Origin: Petrosia ficiformis
Taxonomy: Eukaryota > Porifera > Demospongiae > Haplosclerida > Petrosiidae
Reading direction: 5' to 3'
NCBI GenBank assembly: GCA_947044365.1
Contig: OX345636.1
Coordinates: forward strand, 1,528,501 to 1,592,500
DNA length: 64,000 nt
Shown here: one piece after another, positions 24,566 through 36,266 of the stretch
How positions within the stretch are numbered: position 1 is the first letter of the stretch
How the letters are laid out: each line of letters begins with the position of its first letter
Position numbers and translations under genes: made by a program
Notes under the pieces: generated by a model
What the model was told of the DNA's origin: nothing
Seen by the model: only the letters and a program-made list of their open reading frames with translations
Databases searched by the model: none

Positions 24566-27500
24566 GTTGTGCTAAACATATTTATTTATTATGTATTCAC
24601 AATAATGCAGATAAAAAGGATGAATGCTATTAATAGTAGATGTTATACTTCTATAGCACAAAAGGTGTAATTAAGTTGCAGTGCATTTACTTATGCTAAT
24701 ATTTTGACTTTCTTATGTATTGCAGTGTAATCATTGGCTTGGTTCTACATCACCTTGTGAGTCTAGTTTTTGTTTTCTATACTGGAAGAGTACTAGTAAG
24801 GGTGGTCAACATATAGTTTGGGTAGGTCAGGTATAATCTTGATAACTTATAACAATAATATAAATATCTTTTCTAATTATGTATTTAAGAGCAAACAACA
24901 TAATTATAAATTATATAATTACACTCCATGTAATAACTGATAGGTCCAGATCACATGCGTGACTTTGCTGAACATCAGCATGTTATAGAATTATTCAAAG
25001 AGTCAGCACTAAAACGTAATATTTTCACTGAAGAATGTAAGTCTCTAGTCATAAACTCATAATTGAATTCAAATTTTTAATTATAGCTTCCAAATCAGCT
25101 AAGAATGAGGAAATGGATCCTTTGATGAAAGAGCCCATGCTCTTAAAATTTAAAAATCCAACAAATTACACAAATGATATTTTGGCAAAAATTATTCCAC
25201 GAATTCTAAATCCATATGGTAACGTGTAGCTTAATGTTATAATATTACTTTTTTGCTGTTATTTAATTATTTGTTGTCAGGAAAAAGGAATTTCTATGTT
25301 TCTAAGAATTGCCCTGAGTGGTTCCCAAATGATATTACATTTAGACGTCCAAACCATCCAAAAGGTAATTATATTAGCTGAAACTTAATTTGGTTCCATG
25401 TTTTATTGCAGAAAACGAAAAGAGAATGACTGCAAATGAAATGCAGAAGATTTTGAAGGCATTTATGATTAAATGTCCTCATTCCTATAAAATGTATAAT
25501 GACTAATCTACTGCTACTATGCCATGTTACTATCAATATTCATTCATTATTGGTGAATATGACAGTGAACCTGAAATTGATACAGATTGTTCAGAAAACA
25601 AGTCACAAATAAAGGTAACTGTACTTTTGCACATACATGCAGTGTATTATTAATGCTTAATTTTGCAGGAAGTAACACCTGAAGATGCATTGAACTGGTG
25701 CCATAGTGTTGACCAATGGCAAGCCTTTACAGAAAGAGTTACTGAGTCAATGACGAAGGTAAATGTATCAAATCTCTCAACATCCACAGTAACCACCAGT
25801 GAATCTGTTAATGTTATTGATTGGAGGTATGTTTAATTTGCTCAATGTACAAATGATAATAATGTAAAAATACATAGACGAAAACGCTTACTACAAAACA
25901 AGCTACCTGAAGGCTTCTCACCAGCATTAACAACATCAACTGGGGATTGCTTGTTTGGTTCCGTCAGTTTGTGCCTATTTGCTCTTAAGGTTCTCTGCAG
26001 TTGTGCAAGGAGTTACTCATTTTGATCATTATATAGAGCTAGTCAGTTGACTTTGTTTGCTGTCATTACTGTGTTATAGCTTATTCATTAAAAATAGATT
26101 TTATCCAAGATAACATCAGTGTCAGATGCAATACAATTTCTATCAACTGTGGTTTCATCTGATACCACTTTGCATCATCTTCCAGAATCTATGGACGTCA
26201 ATGAAATTGCAAAATATGCATTAGTTAATGAAATAATGTCAACATCCAAGATTGGCTCATACTCAGGTGATAAAATAAAACTGCCTGTACTTGTGTAAAC
26301 TCACTTTGAATGTTTTATGCAAGTCTTCTCCAAATACTCTTCCTAGCTGGAGCAACTGGATATTCAATCCAGCAGCACTGTGAAGTATATAGAGACGGAT
26401 ATGACACAATTGTATATCCATGTCCATGTTCCACTAGTGCTCCCAAATCAAATATTCATATAATGTGGGTGATGTCCATTGACAAGATGTCTAGTAGTTG
26501 TTCGATGAATCACATCATACCACTACTTCCCAACACCACAGAGTATAGTAGTAAGTCAACCCATTATTGACTGCCTATAACATGAATAATATTTCACTGA
26601 AGGGGATAACATTCAGAGTGATCCAACTTATTTCATTAAGGACACTGTCTTATATGACAAGATTTGTAAATTTTGTGCTCCTGTGGGTAGGGAAAGGGAT
26701 GATATGGTCCAATGTGACCAGTGCTGTGCTTGGTACACTGCGCATGCATTGGTATATCAAGTATTCACTTCCAGGATACCAACATTCCTTTCTTTTGTTG
26801 TCAGCCTCCAAGTGATCATTTTAACTGCATGTGAGTTTTTGAACATGACATACTAAGTTATGTTCATTTAGAAATGTTAGTGGTCAATTTCTTTTGAGTA
26901 ATCAAGGCTCAGAGGAAAAAACGGACAATTCATTTGAGGGTTATACAGATGTTCAATCTGTGTATCCTGATAATGGAATTTGTGATTTAATTGTTGATTT
27001 CTATGTGAGGTGAACCTAGCAGATTTATGTGAAAATATACACTGTTATACATGTCTTGACAGTTAATAATTTTCATGTAGAATTGTGTCTCCTATAAGTA
27101 TATGCCACTATACTGCCGGAGCACTGGCATACACTGCTATAGCCAGCATAGGACCAGAAACATCTCAAAAAGAATTAAAGAAGAAGTTTAATATCACAAA
27201 TGGAGCCTTTGATGTAACACATCCAATTCTGCTTTTTCCCTGCCATCCACTGTATACAATATTCAACTAAAGATTACCTATCTTTATTAACATTAATTAT
27301 ATTAATTATGCAGGAATACCTGGCACTGGATTCTTGTTGCTGTTTATACAAAAGAAAATTTGTTAGTGCTTTCATCATGCATGAAATATTGTAGCAATAC
27401 CAGAGCTCACTCTATGCTTGTCCTTTATGTATGAATATTTCAGTGCTGTAGTTTTGGACTCAACATCACCAGATGCTGTACTTCCATACAGCATTGCAGT

Positions 27501-28552
27501 AGTTAATAGAATCAACTCTCTACTTCAATGTTGGCCATCATTAAGAGACTTGCAGTTAAAAGCAGTACCTTACCCTGTAAGTACACATCAGTATTTGTAT
27601 GTGCAACATTATTATACATGATTTTAATTACATAATTATAGGTTCCAATGCAAAAAGGAGGAACTGACTGTGGGATTCATGTAATCCACAATATAATAAC
27701 TATAGCAAATGTAAGCCAATGATTTTCAATTGATGGTTTTATAAATTATTATGTGCATGTATAGCATGATCCTTATGATCTTCTAAATGGTGAAATTGAT
27801 GCAAAAAAATTTGAAGTTAATCCAGCATCATTTCGCAAATCCATTTTGAAAGAATGTGAAATTAGATCCCACAAAGTTACCAGGTACATAAGTATTTGTA
27901 ATTTTCAAATTTTAATTAAATCCACAATGTTGATATTGCAATGTATGACAAATTAATCAATTCACTTTCTAGGTTGAAGAAATTTCAAGAAATGAAGGCA
28001 AGCTATAGATTATTTTATTATGCTTAATTTATTGATCTTTTTTAGTATGACTCAGATGTGAATAAAGTTTTGCGTAAATCAGAAGATGGTAGTAGACATC
28101 AAAGGTAAAGGTAGAGGTGTAGTGTCAACAAGAATATTCAAGAAAGATGACTTCCTTTGTGTGTATGCTGGAGAGTGTATATCATTCAAAGAAGCCAAGA
28201 GTAGAGAGAATGAGTATCTTAAATGTCCTGATGTTGGGTCCTATATGTATTACTTCACATTTGACAACAAGAAATTATGGTACTGATTATATAATAACTA
28301 TATACCTTAACATTTAATGGGTGTTATATTTGCTATAGTGTTGATGCCACTAAGGATGATGGCCGCCTAGGACGACTATTTAACCATTCAAAGAAACATG
28401 CCAATGTTTATACTAAGGTTGTTTCAGTTGATAACAACCCACACATTTGCTTGATGGCTGGAAGTGATATCAATGAAGGTGATGAACTAGTGTATGACTA
28501 TGGAGAACAAAGCAAGGAAGCAACAACTGTGTACCCCTGGCTAAAAGAATGA
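24280..28552 (+). pseudogene. OTU-like / PHD-like / Ulp1 / SET8-like fusion gene (22 exons, damaged)
   Basis: About 920 residues can be followed through 22 phase-matched exons. Residues 1-50 (MSKRKNILPTC...) come from the inverted arm. An OTU-like cysteine protease follows (~305-470) with nucleophile motif T-G-D-C-L-F at ~25938 and His motif N-H-I-I-P-L-L-P at ~26508. Next is a PHD-like finger (~485-537; ICKFC, VQCDQCCAWY, FFCC) lacking the usual W-Y-H. A Ulp1/C48 SUMO-type protease (~585-765) has W-H-W-I-L-V, V-L-D-S and M-Q-K-G-G-T-D-C-G, i.e. His, Asp, Gln and Cys all present. A SET8/KMT5A-like methyltransferase (~790-920) has G-K-G-R-G-V, Y-A-G-E, F-N-H-S and Y-D-Y-G, ending P-W-L-K-E-stop. 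Damage: TAA at 25504-25506 and a frameshift near 28086 just before SET. The likely role is an accessory chromatin/ubiquitin-like modifier for the transposon; this is inference. Confidence 0.75.
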
Positions 28553-29082
28553 AAACTGTACATCATTATGCTAAACATTTCCTTGTAATCACTGTATCAG
28601 TATTGATTGTTTAAAATATTATATTAATACAGTCATAGTTAATACTGATCAGAATCATGTGAGAAGAGAGTTCTGGGTATGAAGTATATTTACATATAAT
28701 GCTAAACCTTATGTAAACCCGAAACCTAAGTTTAAACCCAAGAGCCGAATGATCAAAAGTGGTTGTAACTTGAAAATGAAGCAACGAATGTTACAAGTTT
28801 TGACAAAAATGAACTCAGCACATTAAAATACATCATATAAGAAAGTGTGGCAATTGTCAGAGATTTACTTTCCAATTTCATGCTTTTCACCGATATTCAG
28901 TAACAAACCTTCTTCAGTCACTATGTATTTCAACTCATTTTTTCCACAATGTCATTCAAAACAATTTTCATGTGCTGGGTTTATTATATAATTAATTTTT
29001 TGAGATTATAAGTGTGGGTCAAAATTAGATTCTTTCAAATATTTACCAAGTGAATTTAGCAGATAATAACTAATTTGAATTA

Positions 29083-32000
29083 TTAAGAATTCGCTAGTTT
29101 TTTGCATCTATTTCTGTACTATAAATAAAGTTTGCAATGTCTCATAAAATTCTTTGCATTCATGTATGATAGAGATGACTTTATCCTTGAGAGAGTGGAA
29201 TTTGCTTGCTCTACAACTTGAGTATTTATGCATGAGAACTGTGGATAAGTTGCAAGATTATATCCACAACTGCAACCTGTATATTTATAGTAATTCAAGG
29301 ATTCAATATAAATATTTTATATACTTATTATATGTACCTATATGATTAGACCAATGGAAACGATCAACAAGAAACTGAGAATTTCTGAAAAAATCAGGTT
29401 CTCTATTTAAACATTAGTTGTGTGAGTTGCAACAGTTGTCATAAACAATTGTTTCAGGAGCTATGTATAATAGAGTAGAAAAAACCATTCTGTATAATTT
29501 ATATCCAATACAATAATTATAATGTTGCTAACCTTTTATACATCGTTCATATAGGAGAGTGAATGGTGTATCTGGTGACTCACGTACACGCATGGCTTGA
29601 AATCCATAGCATATACCTACAGAATAGTAGAGACGAATGTTAAGTTTGTGATAATTAAAGCCAATAATTTACCATGGTGACAGAAAAGAGTAAAAACTCC
29701 TGGAAGAAGAGATGGGTGACCAGCATTTTGTTTTGTACAGACAATGGTTCATTTACTACTATCTGCTTCATAGTTTCTTCTTCTGCGAATTAAAGGAAGA
29801 GTTGGGAAATAGCATAAGTTTTTGATTTCATCATCATATAGTACTCCAGATTCACTGAGATTGATGTCATCATCAGTAGATGGCACAACACTAAATGGCA
29901 CTTGGGACTTGATGATCATTTCCTTCAATAGCGGTGTAATAATTGAAGGATAATGACCCAAGACGAAGATTAAGTCAAATAGTACTGGGGTTGTCTCCTG
30001 GAGTTGTTTCATTCTCTGTAAATTAAAGAAGTTTGCATTCGTGTTTGCTATCTTTAATACAGCAATTTTAATAATAATAAACCATGATGAAGGTATTATG
30101 ATGTGTATTTTATGTGAGTGTGTCTAAAATTAGTATTCATAATGCAAATAAGTGTGAGTACTTAGCAATACCTCAGGGTTTGTTAATATATCTTCATCAC
30201 ATAATTGATTTATTAGTGCAATAGATTTTTCATTTGGAGGTATGAGGGCACCCACAGCAGAGGAGCTTTCCTATGGAATGGATGAAATTTCACCAATGTG
30301 ATGGACACTGGTGTAATTTTGAAGTCAACCGTTGAGGTGTGGAAAGAGATTCTAATTATTACCTTCCCTTTGGAATAATTACTTCATCAATTTCTTGATA
30401 TCTTGTAAAGATATTGCTCCAAAAGTCAAACTGCCTCCTAAATGAAAGAGCTGTGGCATCCATGACTACTAAACTAGGATAAGGACCACAATTGCTGCAT
30501 TGGAACCCACATGAATAGTCTATATCCAAAAGCTCCAAATAAGCATACCATGCAGAGCAAAAATGAATGTAATGTACAACATCTTTGAAATTGCTGTTTC
30601 CAGCATCTATGTATGACTGGTTAAGTACAGTATATTCAGTATATATAGTTGTCCTGCAACAGTAATATTTTATGTCATAACAAGTAACAAAGACTATTAT
30701 AATCTTACCTTTCCATTAAGAAATGAAACATAAATTGCCGCAGCACCTCATATGTAAACAATAGAGTCTTCATATTAAGTAAACACATTTTTGTCCATCA
30801 TAATGAAGGCATCCTTCACAATCCTCAGTGTTGCATTTCAAGTAAAAAACTGAAATAATAATAAATCGTGATGAATGTGTGGCCATATTTACATGCATTA
30901 AGTGTTAAACAAAGACCTTTAGTTTGAACAAAGCAGTTCATAGTAACTATGTGAGCACCGGTGAATAAGCAAAGATCTTCACTCCAATTTATCAGTCCAC
31001 ATCTATTGCACACTGCAGTAGTCTCAGGTATAAGCATTGATAAACCATCCACAATGTTGAATCTACTACTTGAAGGCATTAATAGAATGCTGGAGAGGGT
31101 AGTTGTTAGATCAAACAGAATTTTGTCTTTAGACATACACGATAAACTAGGTGCACTCTGCCTGGGAAGAATCTTATCTTCATTATGCTGGCAATATACT
31201 TGAAAAATTGGCAGTAAAGCTTTAGGAATGTCTTCATGATCTGTCACATTCGACAAAATTTGGAATAGACTAATTATATGTTTACATGATGTTTTGCTGT
31301 ATCTGCATGTTGCACAAGTAATGATTGTGCTTCCAGAAATGTATACAACCCCAAAGGTGTCTTCTACTTTCAGGCAAATAGCACCACAATTACCAACTTG
31401 TACGATTGAATCAGTAACCTGGATTACAAAGTGCAACTTAGTAAAAATCATTCTCGGATAATTATACAGTATAGCTTACATGCATAACTGAATCAATATT
31501 CATTGATGCATAGCTGTGATCTATATTATGGAGAGTACAATTTTGTCATATCACAGTACAATTATTAGCATAATAATACTTTACCTTCAAATTCCAAATC
31601 AGGCGTGATACAATGCACAGCGTCGACTTCCATCAGTATGTGAGTAACAGCAATGATATGAATGCAATGTGGAAAATCCTCAGAAAACTTGGCATAGTCA
31701 CAATTGATCTTTGCACTGAGACTATTTAACAATCGTGAGTTATCAGAGTTACATGTGCAAGTATATAACCAATGCTTCCTATCTTCAAATTGTCTTCCAG
31801 AACGTGTTACAAATACATAAGAGTAGGGCTAAATGAAGTAGTTAGTGAAAAGAATAATGACTTAATTGAGCCATTAGGTTGCTAGAGTCCAAATTTTAAC
31901 TTTTAACTTACTGATTAATACTATATTATAATAATTATTGTCTTTAGCATGCACTATACTAACTTTTAGTGATAAAGTTGTGTGTGAGAACTCCTGTACA

Positions 32001-33317
32001 ACAAATTCCTTAAATGAATGATCACATGGGACTATTTCGTGATTGGTTATCAGCAAATGTATATACATGTCCATATCAGACAGTGATGAAACAATACCAT
32101 TTTCACTATTGCTAGTTGAGACCTGCTAATGTAAAATAGTTATAAGATAATACATTTCATTCCATGAACTAATGTGTGTACTGTGTAGCATAATATATCT
32201 TTACTTTGCTACTTTCTATAGATGGTTGATCATCTGGTGAGCCAAGCAAATTTTCCAGGTGGCAGTCTGTGGTCATAGAAATATCACACATTACATGCAT
32301 TCTATAATTTCTGTTCTGAAATGAAATAATATTATGATGCTAGCTCTATATTGGTTTGTAATGAATGTAGGATTAATGTATAGTATGCCATGCTGTATAA
32401 ATTCTATGCACGAATTGTATGTATATCTAATTAATAATTATATATATTACCACTTATGATCATCTTGCATACACTTTAAAGACTTGCTGCTTTCATCTAT
32501 AAAATTGATGATTTGCCAATAAAAGTGCATACATAGTCTAGCTGATTAAATTTAAAAATGGGTTGTGCTATCAAAAACTGTTTACTTTTTACTACAGGAG
32601 TAGTTGCAGATAATCGAAGCTTATTTCTTTTCAAGATACCATCAGCAGCAAAATTAAACCTGTGATTTCAAACATATATAGACCTATAATATTAATGTTA
32701 TTATGAAAAAAATTAATGATATATTATATTAAATACAATGTGAAAAAATTAATTTGCATAGTATCACAAGCCTGTCATCTGAGCCTTTTCGACAATCCTT
32801 TCTAAGAGCATCTCTAGTCAATATTTCACCTTTTCTCATCTAATGACATAATTATTGCAAATATCTACTACTTTCCACATTACATAAACTAATTACCATT
32901 CTAGCAGAAGAAATATGAACAGGTTTCTTGAAGATGAAAGTAGAAGTAGAAATTTTTTTATTGTCTGGTTTGCACTAAGAGTAAAAGTTTAGATTAACAT
33001 CCTATGCAATAATAATTGTATAACTATGAGTACATTGGATTTCTGCATGCATGGAACTAATTCAAGTTTAATGTAAATCCAAAACCATACAATAATGAAT
33101 ATAAGGGAACACACCACATCTCTTCCAACAGCTACAGATTTATTTGGTTCTACCACACTAACAGTTTGGACACTGCAATCTAATATGATTGTATATATAA
33201 TCATTATAAAAGATATTGAGCATACACCATACCAACATCATCTTCATCACATTTAGTAACCTTTGGTTTAGTTTCAAGATGGTCACAAGTGGGAAGGATA
33301 TTCTTCCTCTTACTCAT
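29083..33317 (-). pseudogene. KDZ-superfamily DDE transposase (multi-exon, damaged)
   Basis: About 17 exons, mostly phase-consistent. The N terminus (33317-33115) is the arm-encoded MSKRKNILPTC segment. K-K-P-V-H-I-S-S-A-R-M and M-R-K-G-E-I-L-T-R-D-A-L exons follow. A Cys/His cluster at 31585-31828 reads Y-T-C-T-C-N ... I-N-C-D-Y ... H-C-I-H-I. A SWIM-like finger C-A-T-C-R-Y-S-K-T-S-C-K-H lies near 31300. The RNase-H core has D1 in C-S-N-C-G-P-Y-P-S-L-V-V-M-D-A-T (~30480), the linker H-H-G-I-C-Y-G-F, D2 in T-I-V-Y-D-N-C-C (~29440), and E in N-T-Q-V-V-E-Q-A-N-S (~29210), all typical of KDZ enzymes that cut and insert the element. Lesions: a frameshift near 30775, one phase mismatch near 30270/30363, TGA at 29749, TAA at 29414 and TAG at ~29119 (likely ancestral Trp). 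Confidence 0.8.
32557..32662 (+). pseudogene. possible THAP-finger first exon, antisense in a transposase intron
   Basis: 35 codons open with M-G-C-A-I-K-N-C and continue to S-L-F-L-F-K-I-P-S before a stop. The C-x4-C start and F-x-F-K-x-P spacing resemble the N-terminal half of a THAP zinc finger. The second half (W, C-x2-H) was not found downstream. The antisense frame here does not fit the phases of the neighbouring transposase exons, whereas joining those exons directly does, so this lies in an intron. It could be chance. Confidence 0.25.
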
Positions 33318-34200
33318 GTTGACTTAAAACACACTATACCAATCAACTTTATTATAATAGTATGCAACCACAGGAAATTAAGAAGTAATAATTGCCATAA
33401 AATTACTATTTTCCTCATAAAAAAGTGAAAAAGTCAAAAGACAGTGTAAGATGTGTTTTTAAGTAATATACAAAGCAAAACAATTCATGACTAGTTTAGT
33501 TGGAGAGAAGCAGTGGCAGTTCCTTTAAATAGTTCCATAACTGGTTCCTCTACTCTTTCTCTTTAACTCTATAAAGTAGATTTCCCACAGTTGTACTCAC
33601 CTATATTGAATGAAATGAAGTGAAATAGATAATTATTAGGTCAAAGTATGATCATCACCAAAGAGTCTTCAGTACATAATGTTGTGGCTTAATAAAACGC
33701 CACAAAAAGTGTATACAGACACAAAGTAATAGCAAATAGACATAAATATACAAAAAAAAACAGACAGACAAACAAACAGACAGACGAGTTAAGTAAGGTG
33801 ATTTAAACTGCTAGACTACTATAACAGTGATTTCGGTTCTAAACGTTTATCATGTGTTTAACTACATGTAACTAGTCTTCTTCTATAAATCCAAGATTGG
33901 AAATGAATTGTAAGTAGACTTTGCTAGGAATCTTTTAGCTACTCACTTAACAGACAGACAGACACACACATTCACACATATACTAAAATATTTTAAACTT
34001 GAGACAATTACTGCATTGTAATGTACCATTAGAAAGTTTGCATACGCCGAAGTAAACACTTAAAAAAAAAAACACTTAAGACTGTAACTACACCTACATG
34101 GTACACTTCAGAAAGATTTAACATGTATGTATATTATATAGTTGCATCCTAAATACATTAATTTATAATGGAGTGTATTGCTATGTCTATAACACATACA
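33028..34200 (-). repeat. right inverted arm of the giant transposon
   Basis: Reverse-complement partner of 23440-24565, containing the transposase promoter region and its first two exons. Both arms keep the ATG, the intron and the reading frame. Confidence 0.85.
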
Positions 34201-34229
34201 TTCCTAAGAGACGAATATACTATACATGT

Positions 34230-35625
34230 AGATATGACTAATATATTAATCTATTCTAACTTCTAAGGGAAGAGAGGAGTGGCACATTTAAAGCAGTTCC
34301 TTAACTACTTCCTTAGATTGTATGCATAGGATAATCAGATACATGTACATGCATCTACTGAATAACACATTATATATACTATACTTGTAGATAAGAGAAT
34401 TATATTAATCTGTTCTAACGAAGAGAGGAGTGAAACATTTCCTCAACAAGTTCCTTATATTATATGCATAGGTTATACAAACATGTACATGTATCTATTG
34501 AATGAAGACAACTCATAACAGACTAATATATACATGTAGATATGACTAATATATTAATTTGTTCTAACTTCTAAGTGAAGAAAGTAGTGAAACATGTAAA
34601 GCAGTTCCTTAAGAATTGCACTGGAAATATGCATAATCAGTGATCTGTAGTACAGTGTTTTAGGGCCTAGAGTAATTTGTTCTAAGGGAAGAGAGCAGTA
34701 GGCAGTTCTTTAACCAGTTCCTTAGATTATATGCATAGGGTATACATACAGTACATGTACATGTAGATGTATCTATTGAATGAAGATACATGTAATTCAT
34801 AACACACTATACTTATAGATAAGAGTAATATATTAATCTATTCTAACTTCTAAGAGAAGAAAGCAGTGGCACATTTAAAGCAGTTCCTTAACCAGTTCCT
34901 TAGATTATATGCATAGGGTATACATACTGTACATGTAGATGAATGAAGATACATGTAATTTATAACAGACTATATATACTATACTTTTAGATAAGAGTAA
35001 TATATTAATTTGTTCTAACTTCTAAGGGAAGAAAGGAGTGGCACATTTAAAGCAGTTCCTTAACCAGTTCCTTAGATTATATGCATAGGGTATACATACT
35101 GTACATGTAGATGTATCTATTGAATGAAGATACATGTAATTCATAACACACTATACTTATAGATAAGAGTAATATATTAATCTATTCCAACTTCTAAGGG
35201 AAGAAAGGAGTGGCACATTTAAAACAGTTCCTTAGATTATACACATAGGATAATCGGATACATGTACATGCATGTACTGAATGAGGATCATTCATAACAC
35301 ATTATATATACTATACATGTACTTGTAGATAAGAGAATTTCCTCAACAAGTTCCTTAGATTATATGCATAGTGTATACATACTGTACATGTAGATGTATC
35401 TATTGAATGAAGATACATGTAATTCATAACAGACTATATATACTATACCTATAGATAAGAGTAATATATTAATTTGTTCTAACTTCTAAGGGAAGAAAGG
35501 AGTGGCACATTTAAAGCAGTTCCTTAACCAGTTCCTTAGATTATATGCATAGGGTATACATACTGTACATGTAGATGTATCTATTGAATGAAGATACATG
35601 TAATTCATAACACACTATACTTATA
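34230..35625 (-). repeat. right subterminal satellite array
   Basis: The same ~174 bp unit as the left array but inverted (gtggcacatttaaagcagtt, ccttaaccagttccttagat, tatgcatagggtatacat). About eight partly rearranged units. The array stops within a unit at about 35625, where a tandem-duplicated flank begins. Confidence 0.8.
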
Positions 35626-36116
35626 TGATGTCACATGCAATAATAATTCTTATTCATTCATTTATTTGACGTTCCTCTATCTATCTATCTATCTATCTAT
35701 CTCTCTATCTAGCTGTCTATCTATCAGTCTTGCTTAAGGATAATCGAAGGTTTATAGAGCCTTCAGTCTTTCTTGGTGCCAATTTAGAACAAGGGAACAA
35801 GGGTAAGTATCAGCTGTTTGCATGTGTACTTTGTTATAATTTACATGTATTATTATACTGCTTAACTGTGTGCATATAGTTCCTATTAAAGCCCAGCCAT
35901 CCCCACTTAACCATGGACGGACAACTTGGTATTCATATATACATAACTGTGTGAACTGTGTGCATTCCCGTTGTGTTTGCATATAGTTCCTATTAAAGCC
36001 CAGCCATTGCCACTTAACCTTGTGTCCTGTTATATGTGTAATTTGTAATAATCATCTGGATGTGATTGATGTCACATGCAATAATAATTCTTATTCATTC
36101 ATTTATTTGACGTTCC

Positions 36117-36147
<31 letters not shown>

Positions 36148-36266
36148 CTCTATCTAGCTGTCTATCTATCAGTCTTGCTTAAGGATAATCGAAGGTTTAT
36201 AGAGCCTTCAGTCTTTCTTGGTGCCAATTTAGAACAAGGGTAAGGATCAGCTGTTTGCATGTGTAA
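35626..36266 (+). repeat. ~200 bp direct duplication with (CTAT)n core
   Basis: 35626-35829 and 36067-36266 are nearly identical (gatgtcacatgcaataataa, ttcatttatttgacgttcct, (ctat)n, aaggataatcgaaggtttat, cagctgtttgcatgtgta). Between them a 45 bp piece (catatagttcctattaaagc) is also present twice. The second copy runs straight into the DUF6589 open frame. Confidence 0.75.

Larger units (their letters stand above)
21300..35625. mobile_element. giant KDZ-type DNA transposon (~14.3 kb) with two convergent genes
   Basis: Both flanks carry the same sequence in opposite orientation. The inner arms are 23440-24565 and 33028-34200, where tgtaccattagaaagtttgc at 34021 is the inverse of 23561-23580. 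Outside them are arrays of one ~174 bp satellite in opposite orientations (21330-23400 and 34230-35625). Inside are a plus-strand gene (24280-28552) and a minus-strand transposase gene (29083-33317), convergent, each starting inside an arm. The transposase is of KDZ (Kyakuja-Dileera-Zisupton) type. The exact outermost bases and the target duplication cannot be fixed because the ends lie within the satellite. The two genes bear few stops and frameshifts, suggesting a fairly recent, inactive copy. Confidence 0.8.

Noticed and set aside
28086..28552. SET domain as a host KMT5A gene
   Set aside because: It sits between inverted transposon arms, is joined in phase to Ulp1 and OTU exons and carries a frameshift. 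A cellular KMT5A would be conserved and independent.
29154..29345. Plus-strand open frame of 63 codons
   Set aside because: It is antisense to the transposase exon that encodes the catalytic Glu motif (VVEQANS).
32451..32496. Extra small transposase exon (ESSKSLKC)
   Set aside because: Its phase does not fit either neighbour, whereas the exons on both sides join directly in phase.
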